From: DATKEJ01 sp963768715
GTDB taxonomy: Bacteria > Bacteroidota > Rhodothermia > Rhodothermales > DATKEJ01
Assembly (NCBI GenBank): GCA_963768715.1
Contig: CAVYJC010000010.1
Span: 248,001-312,000 of the forward strand
Length of the DNA: 64,000 bases
Direction: 5' to 3'
This document shows, one piece after another, positions 37,318 through 46,926 of this stretch. A program made the translations under genes and the position numbers. Numbering within the stretch: the stretch's first letter is position 1; every line of letters starts with the position of its first letter. The notes beneath the pieces were generated by a model. That model was not told where the DNA came from. It ran no database searches and saw only the letters and a program-made list of their open reading frames with translations.

Positions 37318-38967
37318 TCATGTCCCCCTTGCAATATTCCACAGATAACCGATCTCGGGTTGGAGATCGTTGGTGGCGACGAAGAGCCAGACTGAGGCGG
37401 CCAGAAGACAGAGCCCGAGGAATAGCACCGGTACGGTCCAGAGCGCACGGATTCCGAGAAGGCGAAGGAAGTCGGACAACATCCGGCCCGTGTAGGTCAG
37501 CACGACTGTAAACCAGACGCCCATCACGGCAAGAAGAACGAAGCCGGGCGCATCTATGCGCCAGTTCAGCATGACCAGGGCGAGAAGTCCAATCAGCGCG
37601 ACCGGCCATCTGGGCATGACGGCGGTCAGGAGCGTCTGGCCGAAACGCAGACGTTTCGTGCCTCTCGTCGAGATCGAGAGAATCGCAGCCCAGAGGAGCG
37701 TGATGATCGCAAAGAGGGAGGCAAACACCGGGATCAGCAGTCCCGATCGGGCAAGACCAATCTGAAGCGGTTCCGAAAGCCAGCCTGGAAGCCAGTGAAG
37801 GATCGGGTGCCAGAGCCGCGTCCCGGCGAGGTCCGTGAGCACCGTCATTCCGACTACGCTGGCGGCGAGCGAGAGACAAAGAAGGAGAAACATGGACGTG
37901 CCAACCGTGGCCTCACGACCGTCGCTGAGTTTCTCGATATAGATCGAATGCGACAGAAAGTAGCGACGCACGATCGAACGCAGGCTGATCGAGCCGTAGT
38001 AGGTCAGTCCGAACAAGGTGACGCTCAGGAAGCTGATCAGATTGATCCACGAAAAATCGTTGTCCGATCCCTTGCCGGCGTCGAAGGCGAACACCTGCTG
38101 GTTGCCCGTATAGAGACCCCTTACCACGTCGGACGCGGGTCGGGCGTCTCCATTTGGAGCAGTAATGCCGTAGTCGCCGACTTTGTCCGTCGCCTCATCA
38201 GAAAGCTTTGTACGTGCTCGCCAGCGATCGACGAAAACGGCCCTCAGATTTCTGTCACCGAGCAATTCCCGCAGCTCTCGCTCGAGCATCCGGGCCTGGT
38301 AATCGGCCGAGAACGTTGACCGGTAGCCGTAGCCTGCGTCTTCGCGTACCGGAAAGCCGATGCTCGAGATGCCTACCGGGACGTCACTGTGCATTCGCCA
38401 CCGTTGAACAAGGTCGGAGACAGGACTCACTCCCTCCGCATCAATCAGCACGAAGTCAACCGCCTCCGCACAGATGTCCGATTCGATAAATGCAGTGACA
38501 TAGTACGTCTGGGCGGCGGGCAGCCGGTCATGAACCCGATCGCTCAGATCCCGAATAACCTGGCAAGTCTCCGGCACGCTCGTGTCAACCCAGTACCCTA
38601 ACCCGAACTGCTGCCGCGCGTCGAACTGAGATGCCGTTTCAATTGCGGAGTCCAGTGCAGCGGTCATCTCCGGGCGGCGCTCCGCGAACCGAGCCGCAGG
38701 CATGAAGCGGGCGTCGATTTCCTGAAAGAAACTCAGCCCGAAAAGGTCACCGACAATCTGAACATTGGGATCCAGAATCAAGGCCGTGCGGACCGCCTCG
38801 GCGCCTTCTCCACCGATGCGCTCCAGATCGGTGCGGAGATCGGCAAAATGCTCGGGAGGCGCCCAGACGATTCCCTTCGTCGGTCCCGAGGCGGCGGATT
38901 GGCACACGGCTGTCGTAGCGGTCAAGGCCGCGAACACCGGCAATATGATCCAACTCGCTCTGGTCAT
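37318..38967 (-). CDS. Membrane protein with large extracytoplasmic domain, function unknown
   Basis: 549 residues. A signal peptide (IILPVFAALTATTAVC) is followed by about 280 extracytoplasmic residues, then about six transmembrane helices from residue 310 on (FLSVTLFGLTYYGSI .. LFLGLCLLAASVWLFVA). The N-terminal domain (GLGYWVDTSVPETCQVIRDL, MHSDVPVGISSIGFPV, RAVFVDRWRART) has features of a (beta/alpha) barrel like a glycoside-hydrolase clan fold. The C-terminal helices recall Yip1-type modules. I do not recognise a named family. It is divergent from a small barrel gene. Confidence 0.6.
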   Translation of the reverse strand: MTRASWIILPVFAALTATTAVCQSAASGPTKGIVWAPPEHFADLRTDLERIGGEGAEAVRTALILDPNVQIVGDLFGLSFFQEIDARFMPAARFAERRPEMTAALDSAIETASQFDARQQFGLGYWVDTSVPETCQVIRDLSDRVHDRLPAAQTYYVTAFIESDICAEAVDFVLIDAEGVSPVSDLVQRWRMHSDVPVGISSIGFPVREDAGYGYRSTFSADYQARMLERELRELLGDRNLRAVFVDRWRARTKLSDEATDKVGDYGITAPNGDARPASDVVRGLYTGNQQVFAFDAGKGSDNDFSWINLISFLSVTLFGLTYYGSISLRSIVRRYFLSHSIYIEKLSDGREATVGTSMFLLLCLSLAASVVGMTVLTDLAGTRLWHPILHWLPGWLSEPLQIGLARSGLLIPVFASLFAIITLLWAAILSISTRGTKRLRFGQTLLTAVMPRWPVALIGLLALVMLNWRIDAPGFVLLAVMGVWFTVVLTYTGRMLSDFLRLLGIRALWTVPVLFLGLCLLAASVWLFVATNDLQPEIGYLWNIARGT

Positions 38968-39086
38968 GCGTTAAGATACTGGTCTCCGCGGTGGATTTGC
39001 GTTTGCATGACTGGATTCAGAATCTTATTGTCGCCCCTCGTTGTTAAATCAGCTAACCCACTTTGAAATCATACTTCGACAATATT

Positions 39087-39590
39087 ATGCGACGGTTTTT
39101 CATCACAGTAGCTCTGATCGCCGGACCTGCAGTAGCAGGCTTTTGCCAGTTTCAATTTGGTCCCCAGATCGGGCTCGATTTTAACAACTCCGATCTTTAC
39201 GTAGGGGCGAACGCCGTATTCAACCTTCCATGGGAACTCAACGAGCATGGCCTACAGGGCAATCCAGAGGTGAATTTCTACTTCCTCGACAGTGTGCCGG
39301 GATATACCGAGAACTACACGCTCATCGCACTGAATGCCCTGTACCCTCTCGATCTCGAATTCGTGAATGCCTACCTCGGTGGCGGACTCTTGATCGGGCT
39401 GGACAACGTCAAGGACCGGAACGGACCGAACCCGCGCAATTTTCATAACACGGATATTGGGTTGAATACCAAGTTCGGCGTCGACTTCGCGAAAGAAGAT
39501 TCCAAGATCATTCCCTGGGGCGAGATCGGGCTTCATATCAAGGATGGCAGCGGCCTGTGGTTGCAGGGCGGCGCAAGATTTGTCTTGTAG
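39087..39590 (+). CDS. Small outer-membrane beta-barrel protein
   Basis: 167 residues from ATG 39087. Signal peptide ends at AGFCQ. The mature chain is a short eight-strand-like barrel (FGPQIGLDFNNSDLYVGANAVF, VNAYLGGGLLIGLDN, GLWLQGGARFVL) with a typical aromatic C-terminal strand, similar to OmpA/OmpW-size proteins of Bacteroidota. A strong hairpin follows it. Function unknown. Confidence 0.65.
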   Translation: MRRFFITVALIAGPAVAGFCQFQFGPQIGLDFNNSDLYVGANAVFNLPWELNEHGLQGNPEVNFYFLDSVPGYTENYTLIALNALYPLDLEFVNAYLGGGLLIGLDNVKDRNGPNPRNFHNTDIGLNTKFGVDFAKEDSKIIPWGEIGLHIKDGSGLWLQGGARFVL

Positions 39591-39617
39591 GCGGTAGCAC
39601 GCCGTCCCAAATAGAAA

Positions 39618-39648
39618 CAGGCCGGATCCGCCGCAGCGGACCGGCCTG
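39618..39648. terminator. Strong hairpin between the barrel gene and ftsZ
   Basis: Stem caggccgg / ccggcctg extended by tccgc / gcgga with a 4-base loop. Only a short T-containing tail follows (ctgcttcg), so it may act with the convergent dcw cluster from both sides. Confidence 0.65.
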
Positions 39649-39760
39649 CTTCGTCTAAGACCACGGTGATTCACAGTGCTGGAGGGCCCAATGAAATCAC
39701 CGGGCGGGGTCGAGCTCAAAGACCCCTTCGCCGGAGCGTCCGGGCGGGCGTAAAACGCCC

Positions 39761-41111
39761 CTAGTCCATCATCTTTCTGAGGAACGCGGGAGTGGACTCA
39801 TCATCCTCTGCTTCCTCTTCGATCACTTCCTGCCCGTCGAGATCGCGCACGGTCATCTTTCTGACTGTAAGTCCGTCAGACGCCCGCCTCATAAAAGCAG
39901 GTGTGTCCTGCATTTCCTGGTCCGTCACTGGGGGCACCGGTCCGCGACGCTGGAATGCGGGGGCATCCAGCTCCTTGAGACTCTCCTCTCCTTTGTAGCG
40001 CAGAGGTTTGGGGGGCGCCGCGACCGTTGCCGACGACGGACGATACTGCTGCAGCGCATCTTCAAAACCCGTCGCGATCACCGTCACGCGAAGCGAATCT
40101 CCAAGGCTTTCGTCGATGACGGTCCCGAAGATGACTTCCGCCTTGCCGTCGGCCTCGCGGTTGATGATGTCGGTGGCTGTCGTCGCCTCGCGGATTCCCA
40201 GGTTGCTGCCTGCGGTAATGTTGACGAGGATGTTTCTCGCGCCGTTGATCGAAAGTCCGTCGAGCAGGGGACTCGAGATCGCCTCAACGGCCGCCTTCTC
40301 GGCCCTGTTCGGACCGGTTGCCGTGGCCGAACCCATGAGGGCCGTTCCTCCGCCCTCCATGGTCGTGCGGACATCGGCGAAATCGAGGTTGATCAAACCG
40401 TGCACGGTTATCAGGTCGCTGATGCCGCGCGTGGCGCTGTACAGCACCTCATCGGCCATTTCGAAGGCCTGAATGAGCGTCGTATCCTCTTTCGAGATAT
40501 CGAGCAGTCGTTCATTCGGTACGACGATGAGGGTATCGACATGCTCCGCAAGCTGCTGGATGCCCGACATTGCCGTCTGGAGCCGGCGGCTCCCCTCGCA
40601 GTGGAACGGCTTCGTCACAATGGCGACGGTGAGGATCTCCATCTGATGCGCGACGGCGGCCACAACGGGAGCTGCCCCGGTGCCGGTTCCTCCGCCCATT
40701 CCAGCCCGTGATGAAGACCATGTCGGATCCTGCGATGGCCTGTTCGATCGCCTCTCGGCTTTCTTCGGCGGCTTTCTCCCCGACACTGGGCCGTGCGCCC
40801 GCGCCCAGTCCCTGGGTCAATTTGCGACCGATCTGAATCTTCCCGGGTGCGAGATTGGCCTCGAGTGCCTGGGCATCCGTGTTGATGGCAAGAAAATCTA
40901 TGCCTCGGATGCCCTTCGAGATCATGTTGTTCACTGCATTTCCGCCACCGCCGCCGACGCCAATCACTTTGATTTTGGCCGGCTCGATGGCTTCACTGTC
41001 GAACGTGAAGCTATCGGCGATGCGGAGTTCTTTGGTATCTTCCGGCATAAAGCCCTCCAGATTTAGTTGTAACTGCATCGGGGGTTGAGCAGTCCCCTGA
41101 TCCTTCATCAT
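39761..41111 (-). CDS. ftsZ: Cell division protein FtsZ (one-base frameshift in assembled sequence)
   Basis: The N-terminal part has IKVIGVGGGGGNAVNNMI and FLAINTDAQAL. The frame breaks at GSDMVFIT: the sequence reads acg-ggc-tgg where the conserved acg-gct-gga (TAGMGGGTGTG) is expected, one extra G near 40703. In the next frame the tubulin signature GGGTGTG and the rest of FtsZ follow to the end, about 450 residues. GTG at 41129 is an alternative start. The C-terminal tail contains three PAF.R motifs (APAFQRR, TPAFMRR, TPAFLRK) where most FtsZ have one. FtsZ forms the cytokinetic ring. It is essential in nearly all rod-shaped bacteria, so the break is likely a consensus error. Confidence 0.92.
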
Positions 41112-41129
41112 TTCCGTTTCCTTTCTCAC

Positions 41130-42392
41130 CTACAATTCGTTGAACCATCCGACCATTCGATCGCGGATGCGCTCACGAATCGTCCTGTCACCGCCACGCA
41201 GCGGTCGTCGATCACCGTCGGGCGCAAGGCTGAACGGCACGCTGGATAGTCCCTCGGGGCGAAGTCCGTACAGAACCAGCCCGACACCGGTCGCGAACTT
41301 CGGATTTGTGACTTCCTGGACAAGTCCTCCGGAAAGCCCCGTAGCCCGTCCCTCGCGGGCCTCGAGCCCAAGCACGTCGGAGGCCAGCTCCACCGTCCCG
41401 GGAATGAGCGATCCGCCGCCGGTCAGAACGACTCCTGCGCCGAGCCTGCGGGCGTAACCACTCCGCTTCAGCTCCTGATCGACGATTTCGAGAATCTCCT
41501 CCAGCCTGGGCTGGATGATCTGTGCCAGCGTCGAGCGTCGAACGATCTTTTCGTGTCGACCAGGAATTCCGGGAATGCTGATCTCCTCATCGTTCTCGAC
41601 GAGTCCTGGAATTGCGACTCCGTACTGACATTTAAGCTGCTCGGCGTCGTTGCGCATGATCCCAAGCCCTTTCCGAATGTCTTCGGTAACCTGGTTGCCG
41701 GCCACGGCGACGACGGCCGTGTGTCGGATCATGTTGTCCTCGAAGACGGCGATGTCTGTCGTGCCACCGCCGATGTCGACCAGCGCCACACCGATTTCCT
41801 TTTCCTCGGGATGCAGCACGGCATAGGAGCTGGCAAGCGGCTCGAGCACGATGTCTGCCACTTCGCGGCCCGTCTTTTCGATACAGCGATAGATGTTCTG
41901 AGCGGCAGAGATCAATCCCGTGATGATGTGGACGTTCGCCTCGAGGCGCATTCCGCGCATCCCTATGGGTTCAGTTACCCCGTCCTGCCCGTCGACAATG
42001 AACTCCTGCGGCATGACGTGGAGGATTTGCCGATCGCCGGGCAAGGCGATATGACGCGTATCGTCGAGAAGCCGCTCGACGTCGTCTGACGAAATCTCGC
42101 GCTCCCGAATCGTAATAACCCCCCGGCTCTGAAAACTTTGAATGTGGTCGCCGGCGATCCCGACAACGATCTGGCGGACGGTCAGTCCCGCGGCGCGCTC
42201 GGCGTCGTGAATGGCCGCCTGAACCGCCTCGACGGTCTTGTCGATGTTGACCACGACGCCGCGGTTTAACCCCTCGGACGGCGCAACGCCCACCCCGAGG
42301 ATGTTTATGCGGCCAATATCGTCGGCGCTGGCCACCATGGCACACACCTTGGTTGTGCCGATGTCAACCCCCACTACGATCTGCTCTTCCAT
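41130..42392 (-). CDS. ftsA: Cell division protein FtsA
   Basis: 420 residues from ATG 42392. Actin-like ATPase motifs: VVGVDIGTTKVCAMVA (phosphate 1), VALVDIGGGTTDIAVFEDN (phosphate 2) and GVVLTGGGSLIPGTVELA (adenosine). The 1C domain is recognisable between them. The C-terminus (IRDRMVGWFNEL) is an amphipathic membrane-targeting helix. It tethers FtsZ filaments to the inner membrane. The stop lies directly next to the ftsZ GTG, so the two are transcribed together. Confidence 0.96.
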   Translation of the reverse strand: MEEQIVVGVDIGTTKVCAMVASADDIGRINILGVGVAPSEGLNRGVVVNIDKTVEAVQAAIHDAERAAGLTVRQIVVGIAGDHIQSFQSRGVITIREREISSDDVERLLDDTRHIALPGDRQILHVMPQEFIVDGQDGVTEPIGMRGMRLEANVHIITGLISAAQNIYRCIEKTGREVADIVLEPLASSYAVLHPEEKEIGVALVDIGGGTTDIAVFEDNMIRHTAVVAVAGNQVTEDIRKGLGIMRNDAEQLKCQYGVAIPGLVENDEEISIPGIPGRHEKIVRRSTLAQIIQPRLEEILEIVDQELKRSGYARRLGAGVVLTGGGSLIPGTVELASDVLGLEAREGRATGLSGGLVQEVTNPKFATGVGLVLYGLRPEGLSSVPFSLAPDGDRRPLRGGDRTIRERIRDRMVGWFNEL

Positions 42393-42443
42393 AAGGCCTA
42401 GATGTTTCTTGCGCCGCGTCCCACCGGACTCCGGCACGGTGTT

Positions 42444-43218
42444 CTAACTGATTACAGATTCTTCTTTTGTGACGACCTGACCTCGATATCGAAGGTCGAT
42501 CCAGTCAATTCGTTTGTTCGGGAAGCCGGCAACCGCCTGCATCCAGAATGCCTTCAGCGTCTTCATTTTCCGCTCGAAATCGCCGCGTCCCAATCGAACG
42601 CGAATGCAGTGACCGTCTTGAACGGGAACAGTTACCGCCTCGACTTCTCCGTCTGGACGCACCACCAGATCCGACAGGAGACCGTCGACCGAAGGCGAAA
42701 GTGACGCGAGCACACTCAGCAGCTCGAGCGTTGTCGAATCCCGTACAGCTACGGGATGTGAGCCGTGTGCGACCCCGCGAATAAGCGGTACGTCGTAACG
42801 CGACAGCGTGTCGACGGGCAGTGATTCGCCGGATCGATCCAGGTAAAACGCCGGCGTGCCCGCCTCCGACAGCGTGAGTGCAACGGGCTGCCGCTCCTGA
42901 ACCTCGATGGACAGCACGCCCGTCGGCCAACGCGTCACATCCGACTTCTCGATCCAGGGATGCATGGTCAACGCGGCTTGCGATCAGATCAGCATCGAGC
43001 CGAAAGAGGGTGTCGCCCACCGCTACTCCCGACAGGTCCATTATCATTGGCACAGACGCATGCTCCGCACCACTGACCTCTACCTGCTGGATGGTTACCG
43101 AATTCAGGTAGTAGGTGGCGCAGCCGACCATCAAGACGACGGCGAGGGCGGCGCCAATCCAAACGACGTGATGTTGAACGCGGGCGCGATTCAGGCGAGG
43201 AGTCTTCCTGTCAGACAT
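42444..43218 (-). CDS. ftsQ: Cell division protein FtsQ (one-base frameshift in assembled sequence)
   Basis: A short cytoplasmic basic start, one transmembrane helix (VVWIGAALAVVLMVGCATYYL) and a POTRA domain (VTIQQVEVSGAEHASVPMIM ... GDTLFRLDADLIASRV). The frame breaks near 42974 after ASRV; one base later it continues as TMHPWIEKSDVTRWPTGVLSIEVQERQPVAL, the conserved FtsQ POTRA end and beta domain. Length is 3n+1, about 257 residues if corrected. It links the early and late divisome in the periplasm. Its start overlaps the murC stop by 8 bases. Confidence 0.88.
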
Positions 43219-44629
43219 GGTTCGCCTCCGTGAAGTAGGTCTCCATGAACCGCTCTCCGAATCGCCAGATGTCTCCGGCTCCGAGCGTTATCACGACATC
43301 CCCGGACTTGACGACGTCACTCAGGAAATCGGGAAGATCCTTCTTGTCTTCGATGTAGCGAACGTCCTTGTGGCCGGCTTGCGAAACAGATCCCGCAATC
43401 GTCATCCCGTCGATTCCGTCAATCGGCGTTTCGCGCGCGGGGTAGATGTCGGTTACGACCAGCAGATCCGCGTTGAAAAAGGCGCGGGCAAACGCGTCTT
43501 TGAAGAGAAGCGTCCGAGAGTAGAGGTGGGGTTGGAAGACCGCTACGAGGCGACGACCCGGCCATGCCTTTGCAGCGGCCTCCAGCGTAGCCTTGATCTC
43601 GGTCGGATGATGCCCGTAATCGTCCACGACAAGCACTCCTCGGCCCTCCCCTTTCACTTCGAACCGGCGCTGCACGCCGCTGAAGCGCTGCAGGGCGCTG
43701 CGGATGACCTCGAATGGGATTTCGAGCTCGAGCCCGACTGCAACCGCCGCCAGTGCGTTGCGGACGTTGTGCAGCCCCGGCATGACGAGCTTGATCTCAC
43801 CAAGCCGTGCATCCTTCCCGTGGACGACAAAGCGAATTTCGGTGCCGGTCTGTTCGATATCCTCAGCACGTACGTCCGCCTGTCGCGACGTTCCATACGT
43901 GATAATCCTGCGGTCCAGGCGGTGGATGATCGACTGGACGTTCGGATCGTCGAGACACAGAACGGCCGCGCCGAAGAAGGGCACCGAGTTTGCAAACTGG
44001 GCGAAGGCATCGCGCAGATCATTGAGATCGCGATAAATGTCCAGGTGCTCCTCTTCAATCGTCGTTATCACGGCGATAACGGGCGTCAGGCGCAGGAACG
44101 TCCGGTCATACTCGTCGGCTTCGATGACGATGAGGTCGCCTTCGCCGGTGACGGCGTTGGATCCGAAAGCAGCCACCTTGCCGCCGACGATGATCGTCGG
44201 ATCGAACCCGGCCTCTCCAATGACAACGCCGGTCATCGAAGTCGTCGTCGTTTTGCCGTGCGTCCCGGCGATTGCGACGCCATATTTCATGCGCATGAGC
44301 TCACCGAGCATCTCGTCGCGCCGGATCAACGGAATGCGCAGGCGTTCGGCTTCGAGCGTTTCCGGATTCTCATTCGGGTGCACAGCCGACGAGTACACCA
44401 CGACATCGGCGCCCGCAACATGGTCACGATCATGGTCATCGTAAACGTGCGCCCCGAGATCCTCGAGGTGATCGGTCACGGCGGACGGACTCAAATCCGA
44501 CCCTGTGACGACGTAGCCGCGAAGGAGCAGCACTTCGGCGATAGAGCTCATGCCGATTCCTCCGATGCCGACCATATGAACATGGCGGATCGGTCCGAGT
44601 GGCCGCTGCCTGCGCACATTCTGAGTCAT
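43211..44629 (-). CDS. murC: UDP-N-acetylmuramate-L-alanine ligase
   Basis: 472 residues. N-terminal HMVGIGGIGMSSIAEVLLLRGYVVTGSDL (UDP-MurNAc-binding Rossmann part), ATP loop GTHGKTTTTSM, ITTIEEEHLDIY and DDYGHHPTEIKATL, as in MurC. It adds L-alanine to UDP-MurNAc in the cytosol. Its ATG overlaps the murG stop (ATGA). Confidence 0.97.
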   Translation of the reverse strand: MTQNVRRQRPLGPIRHVHMVGIGGIGMSSIAEVLLLRGYVVTGSDLSPSAVTDHLEDLGAHVYDDHDRDHVAGADVVVYSSAVHPNENPETLEAERLRIPLIRRDEMLGELMRMKYGVAIAGTHGKTTTTSMTGVVIGEAGFDPTIIVGGKVAAFGSNAVTGEGDLIVIEADEYDRTFLRLTPVIAVITTIEEEHLDIYRDLNDLRDAFAQFANSVPFFGAAVLCLDDPNVQSIIHRLDRRIITYGTSRQADVRAEDIEQTGTEIRFVVHGKDARLGEIKLVMPGLHNVRNALAAVAVGLELEIPFEVIRSALQRFSGVQRRFEVKGEGRGVLVVDDYGHHPTEIKATLEAAAKAWPGRRLVAVFQPHLYSRTLLFKDAFARAFFNADLLVVTDIYPARETPIDGIDGMTIAGSVSQAGHKDVRYIEDKKDLPDFLSDVVKSGDVVITLGAGDIWRFGERFMETYFTEANHV

Positions 44630-45759
44630 GGCGACACCTCCACCGGATTCAGCGCTTCGTCCATCGCCAGCGCAAGCACGTCACGGGCGATCTCACTCGC
44701 AGCATTGGGCCGGGCCAGAAGCTTGACGGCCTCGCTCATCTGCTCGAGCCTCTTCGGGTCTTTGAACAAGGCTTCAATGGTCGATACAAGCTCACCCAGA
44801 TCGTTCTCAGCCAGCATCGCCGCAGCGTCGCGCGCGACAAGCGATGCGGCATTCTTCGTCTGATGATCCTCGGCGACGTTCTTGGAGGGCACCAGCAAGG
44901 CGGCCGATCCCGTGGCCATCAATTCACTGCACGTAATCGCACCAGAACGGCAAACGACGAGGTCGGCCGCGGCGTATGCCCAGTCCATCCGATCGACGAA
45001 CGCCATCAATCTCAGGCGATCATGCTCGACGGCTGGGCGAATCTCATCGAAGTACCGGGGTCCGGTCTGCCACAGAATGAACCGATCCGGCGCCTCTAGC
45101 AGTGTCGCAACCGACGCACTCATTGCATCGTTGAGTGCCCGGCTTCCGAGCGATCCGCCAAACAGGAAGAGGACTTCTGCATCGTCGGGGATCCCGAGTG
45201 ACGCACGGGCTTCAGAACGCGTCGTTTCGGTCAGGGAAGCGCGAACAGGATTACCGGTCAGCGTGCAACGCCCGCCGGGGAAGTAGCGCGCGGCCTCGGG
45301 AAAAGCGATATGGATACGGTCGGCGCGCTTCCCGAGCAGCCGGTTGGTCATACCCGCGTAGGCATTCTGCTCCTGAATGAGCGTCCGCCGGCCGCGCATT
45401 CCGGCCGTCCATAGCACCGGCCCGGAAACGAAACCACCGGTGCCGACGACAACGTCCGGATCGAACGCTCCGACGAGCGACCAGCTCTCCGTCAATCCCT
45501 TGAAGAGCTTCCAGGGAAAGGTCAGGTTCCGCGCATCCAGCTTTCGATAGAAGCCGCTCACAGTGATCGGATGAATGGGGTAGCCTGCCTTCGGGACCGC
45601 GATCCACTCGATCCGCTCCCGCGTTCCGACGAAAGCGATGGACGCCGCAGGCTCCATGTCACGCACGGCATCCGCAATCGCAATCGCAGGATACACGTGT
45701 CCCCCCGTTCCGCCGCCGGCGAAGAGGATGCGCGGTATGTGTGGTCGCGGTGCGCTCAT
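44626..45759 (-). CDS. murG: UDP-GlcNAc:lipid I N-acetylglucosaminyltransferase
   Basis: 377 residues from ATG 45759. GT28 motifs: LFAGGGTGGHVYPAIAIA, GTGGFVSGPVLW, GGSLGSRALND and the UDP-GlcNAc site VVCRSGAITCSELMATGSAALLVP. It makes lipid II on the inner face of the inner membrane. Because ftsW upstream has lost its frame, the murG frame is open through much of ftsW and would look like a 763-residue fusion; that fusion is an artefact of the extra base. Confidence 0.96.
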   Translation of the reverse strand: MSAPRPHIPRILFAGGGTGGHVYPAIAIADAVRDMEPAASIAFVGTRERIEWIAVPKAGYPIHPITVSGFYRKLDARNLTFPWKLFKGLTESWSLVGAFDPDVVVGTGGFVSGPVLWTAGMRGRRTLIQEQNAYAGMTNRLLGKRADRIHIAFPEAARYFPGGRCTLTGNPVRASLTETTRSEARASLGIPDDAEVLFLFGGSLGSRALNDAMSASVATLLEAPDRFILWQTGPRYFDEIRPAVEHDRLRLMAFVDRMDWAYAAADLVVCRSGAITCSELMATGSAALLVPSKNVAEDHQTKNAASLVARDAAAMLAENDLGELVSTIEALFKDPKRLEQMSEAVKLLARPNAASEIARDVLALAMDEALNPVEVSP

Positions 45760-46917
45760 TTCGCTACGACTGCAGGTTGCTGAGCCGCCGATTTCGAGAT
45801 GTTCAACAGAATACCGACGAGCACGCCGCTGGCAAGCAGTGACGTTCCTCCGTAGGACACGAAAGGCATCGGGAGTCCCGTCACGGGAAACAGCCCGCAG
45901 GCGACGGCGGCGTTCACCAGCCCATAGAGACAGATCATTGTCGTGACGCCGATGGCCATGAAGAATCCCAACGGATCGGGCGCCGCTCTGGCCACTCGGA
46001 GAAATCCTCGGAACAGGAGCACACAGAACAGGGCAAGGAGCACCGTAGCGCCGATGAGTCCGTACTCCTCCGCGACGATTGCAAAAATGAAGTCGTTGTA
46101 GGGTGCGGGCAGGAAGTCGCGCTGGACGCTCTTGCCGGGGCCTCGCCCCAGGATCCCACCCATGGCGAACGCAATCTTCGCCTGATGCGCCTGGTAGCCT
46201 TCGGCTTGAACGTCGCTCACTTCGGCCGTGTTGTCCACCCCGAGCCAGGAGGTGATCCGGCTGGCGCGACCGGGAGAAACCAGGAGAAAGATGACTGCGC
46301 AGACTGCGAGCACGCCGGCCAGGGAGCTCAGGTGCAGAACGCGCACCCTCGCTATGAACGCCATCACGATAAACGTACCGAGAAGCATCACCGAAGTAGA
46401 CAGGTCTTCCATCCCGATCAGAATCAAGGTGGGAATGACCCAGAACATCAGCGGAAGGAAGGACCGGTGAAGGTCCTGGATGTACAGCTGTTTCTTTGCG
46501 AGCAGAAACGAGACGTGCAGGAGGAGGGCCACGCGGGCAAAATCGGATGGTTGGATCGACACGCCCCAAACGCGATACCACCGTTCGGCCCCGCCGATCG
46601 TCACGCCTACGACCTGTACGCCGCGCGAGGAGAATGATGGAGAGGATCAACGCCAGCTTCGAGATTCGAGCGAGCTTGTGATAGTCGATCCGGCTGAAGA
46701 CCACGACGGCAATGAGCGCCAGAAACGTGCGGAGAACGTGGCGCAGTAAGAACGACTCGGGTGCGGATCCCGCCCGTGCGACGGCCAGGAAGGTAATCGC
46801 GCTGTAGACGGCGACGATGCCGATCGCAGAGAGGATGGCGACGGTCCAGATGATCAACCGATCGGACGGTATCCGTATCGCCACCGCTTTTGCGCTATGT
46901 GTCTTGGCTGCCGGCAT
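45756..46917 (-). CDS. ftsW: Lipid II glycosyltransferase FtsW (one-base frameshift in assembled sequence)
   Basis: The first 100 residues contain three helices (LIIWTVAILSAIGIVAVYSAI, LRTFLALIAVVVF, KLALILSIILLA). Near 46622-46628 the frame is lost. One base later it continues GVQVVGVTIGGAERWYRVWGVSIQPSDFA, the conserved SEDS loop, then the remaining helices with a late PVTGLPMPFVSYGGTSLLA. Total length is 3n+1, about 386 residues if corrected. FtsW polymerises septal peptidoglycan together with FtsI. The gene ends in an ATGA overlap with murG. Confidence 0.92.
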
Positions 46918-46926
46918 TCGATCGAA

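Noticed and set aside
40690..46640. Programmed +1 ribosomal frameshifting in ftsZ, ftsQ and ftsW
   Set aside because: The break points share no slippery codon pair, rare codon or stop codon context, and two unrelated genes outside the cluster show the same type of break.
44626..46917. An apparent 763-residue FtsW-MurG fusion protein
   Set aside because: The frame joins them only because one extra base in ftsW shifts its 5' part into the murG frame. The middle section reads as nonsense, while intact ftsW sequence continues in the other frame.
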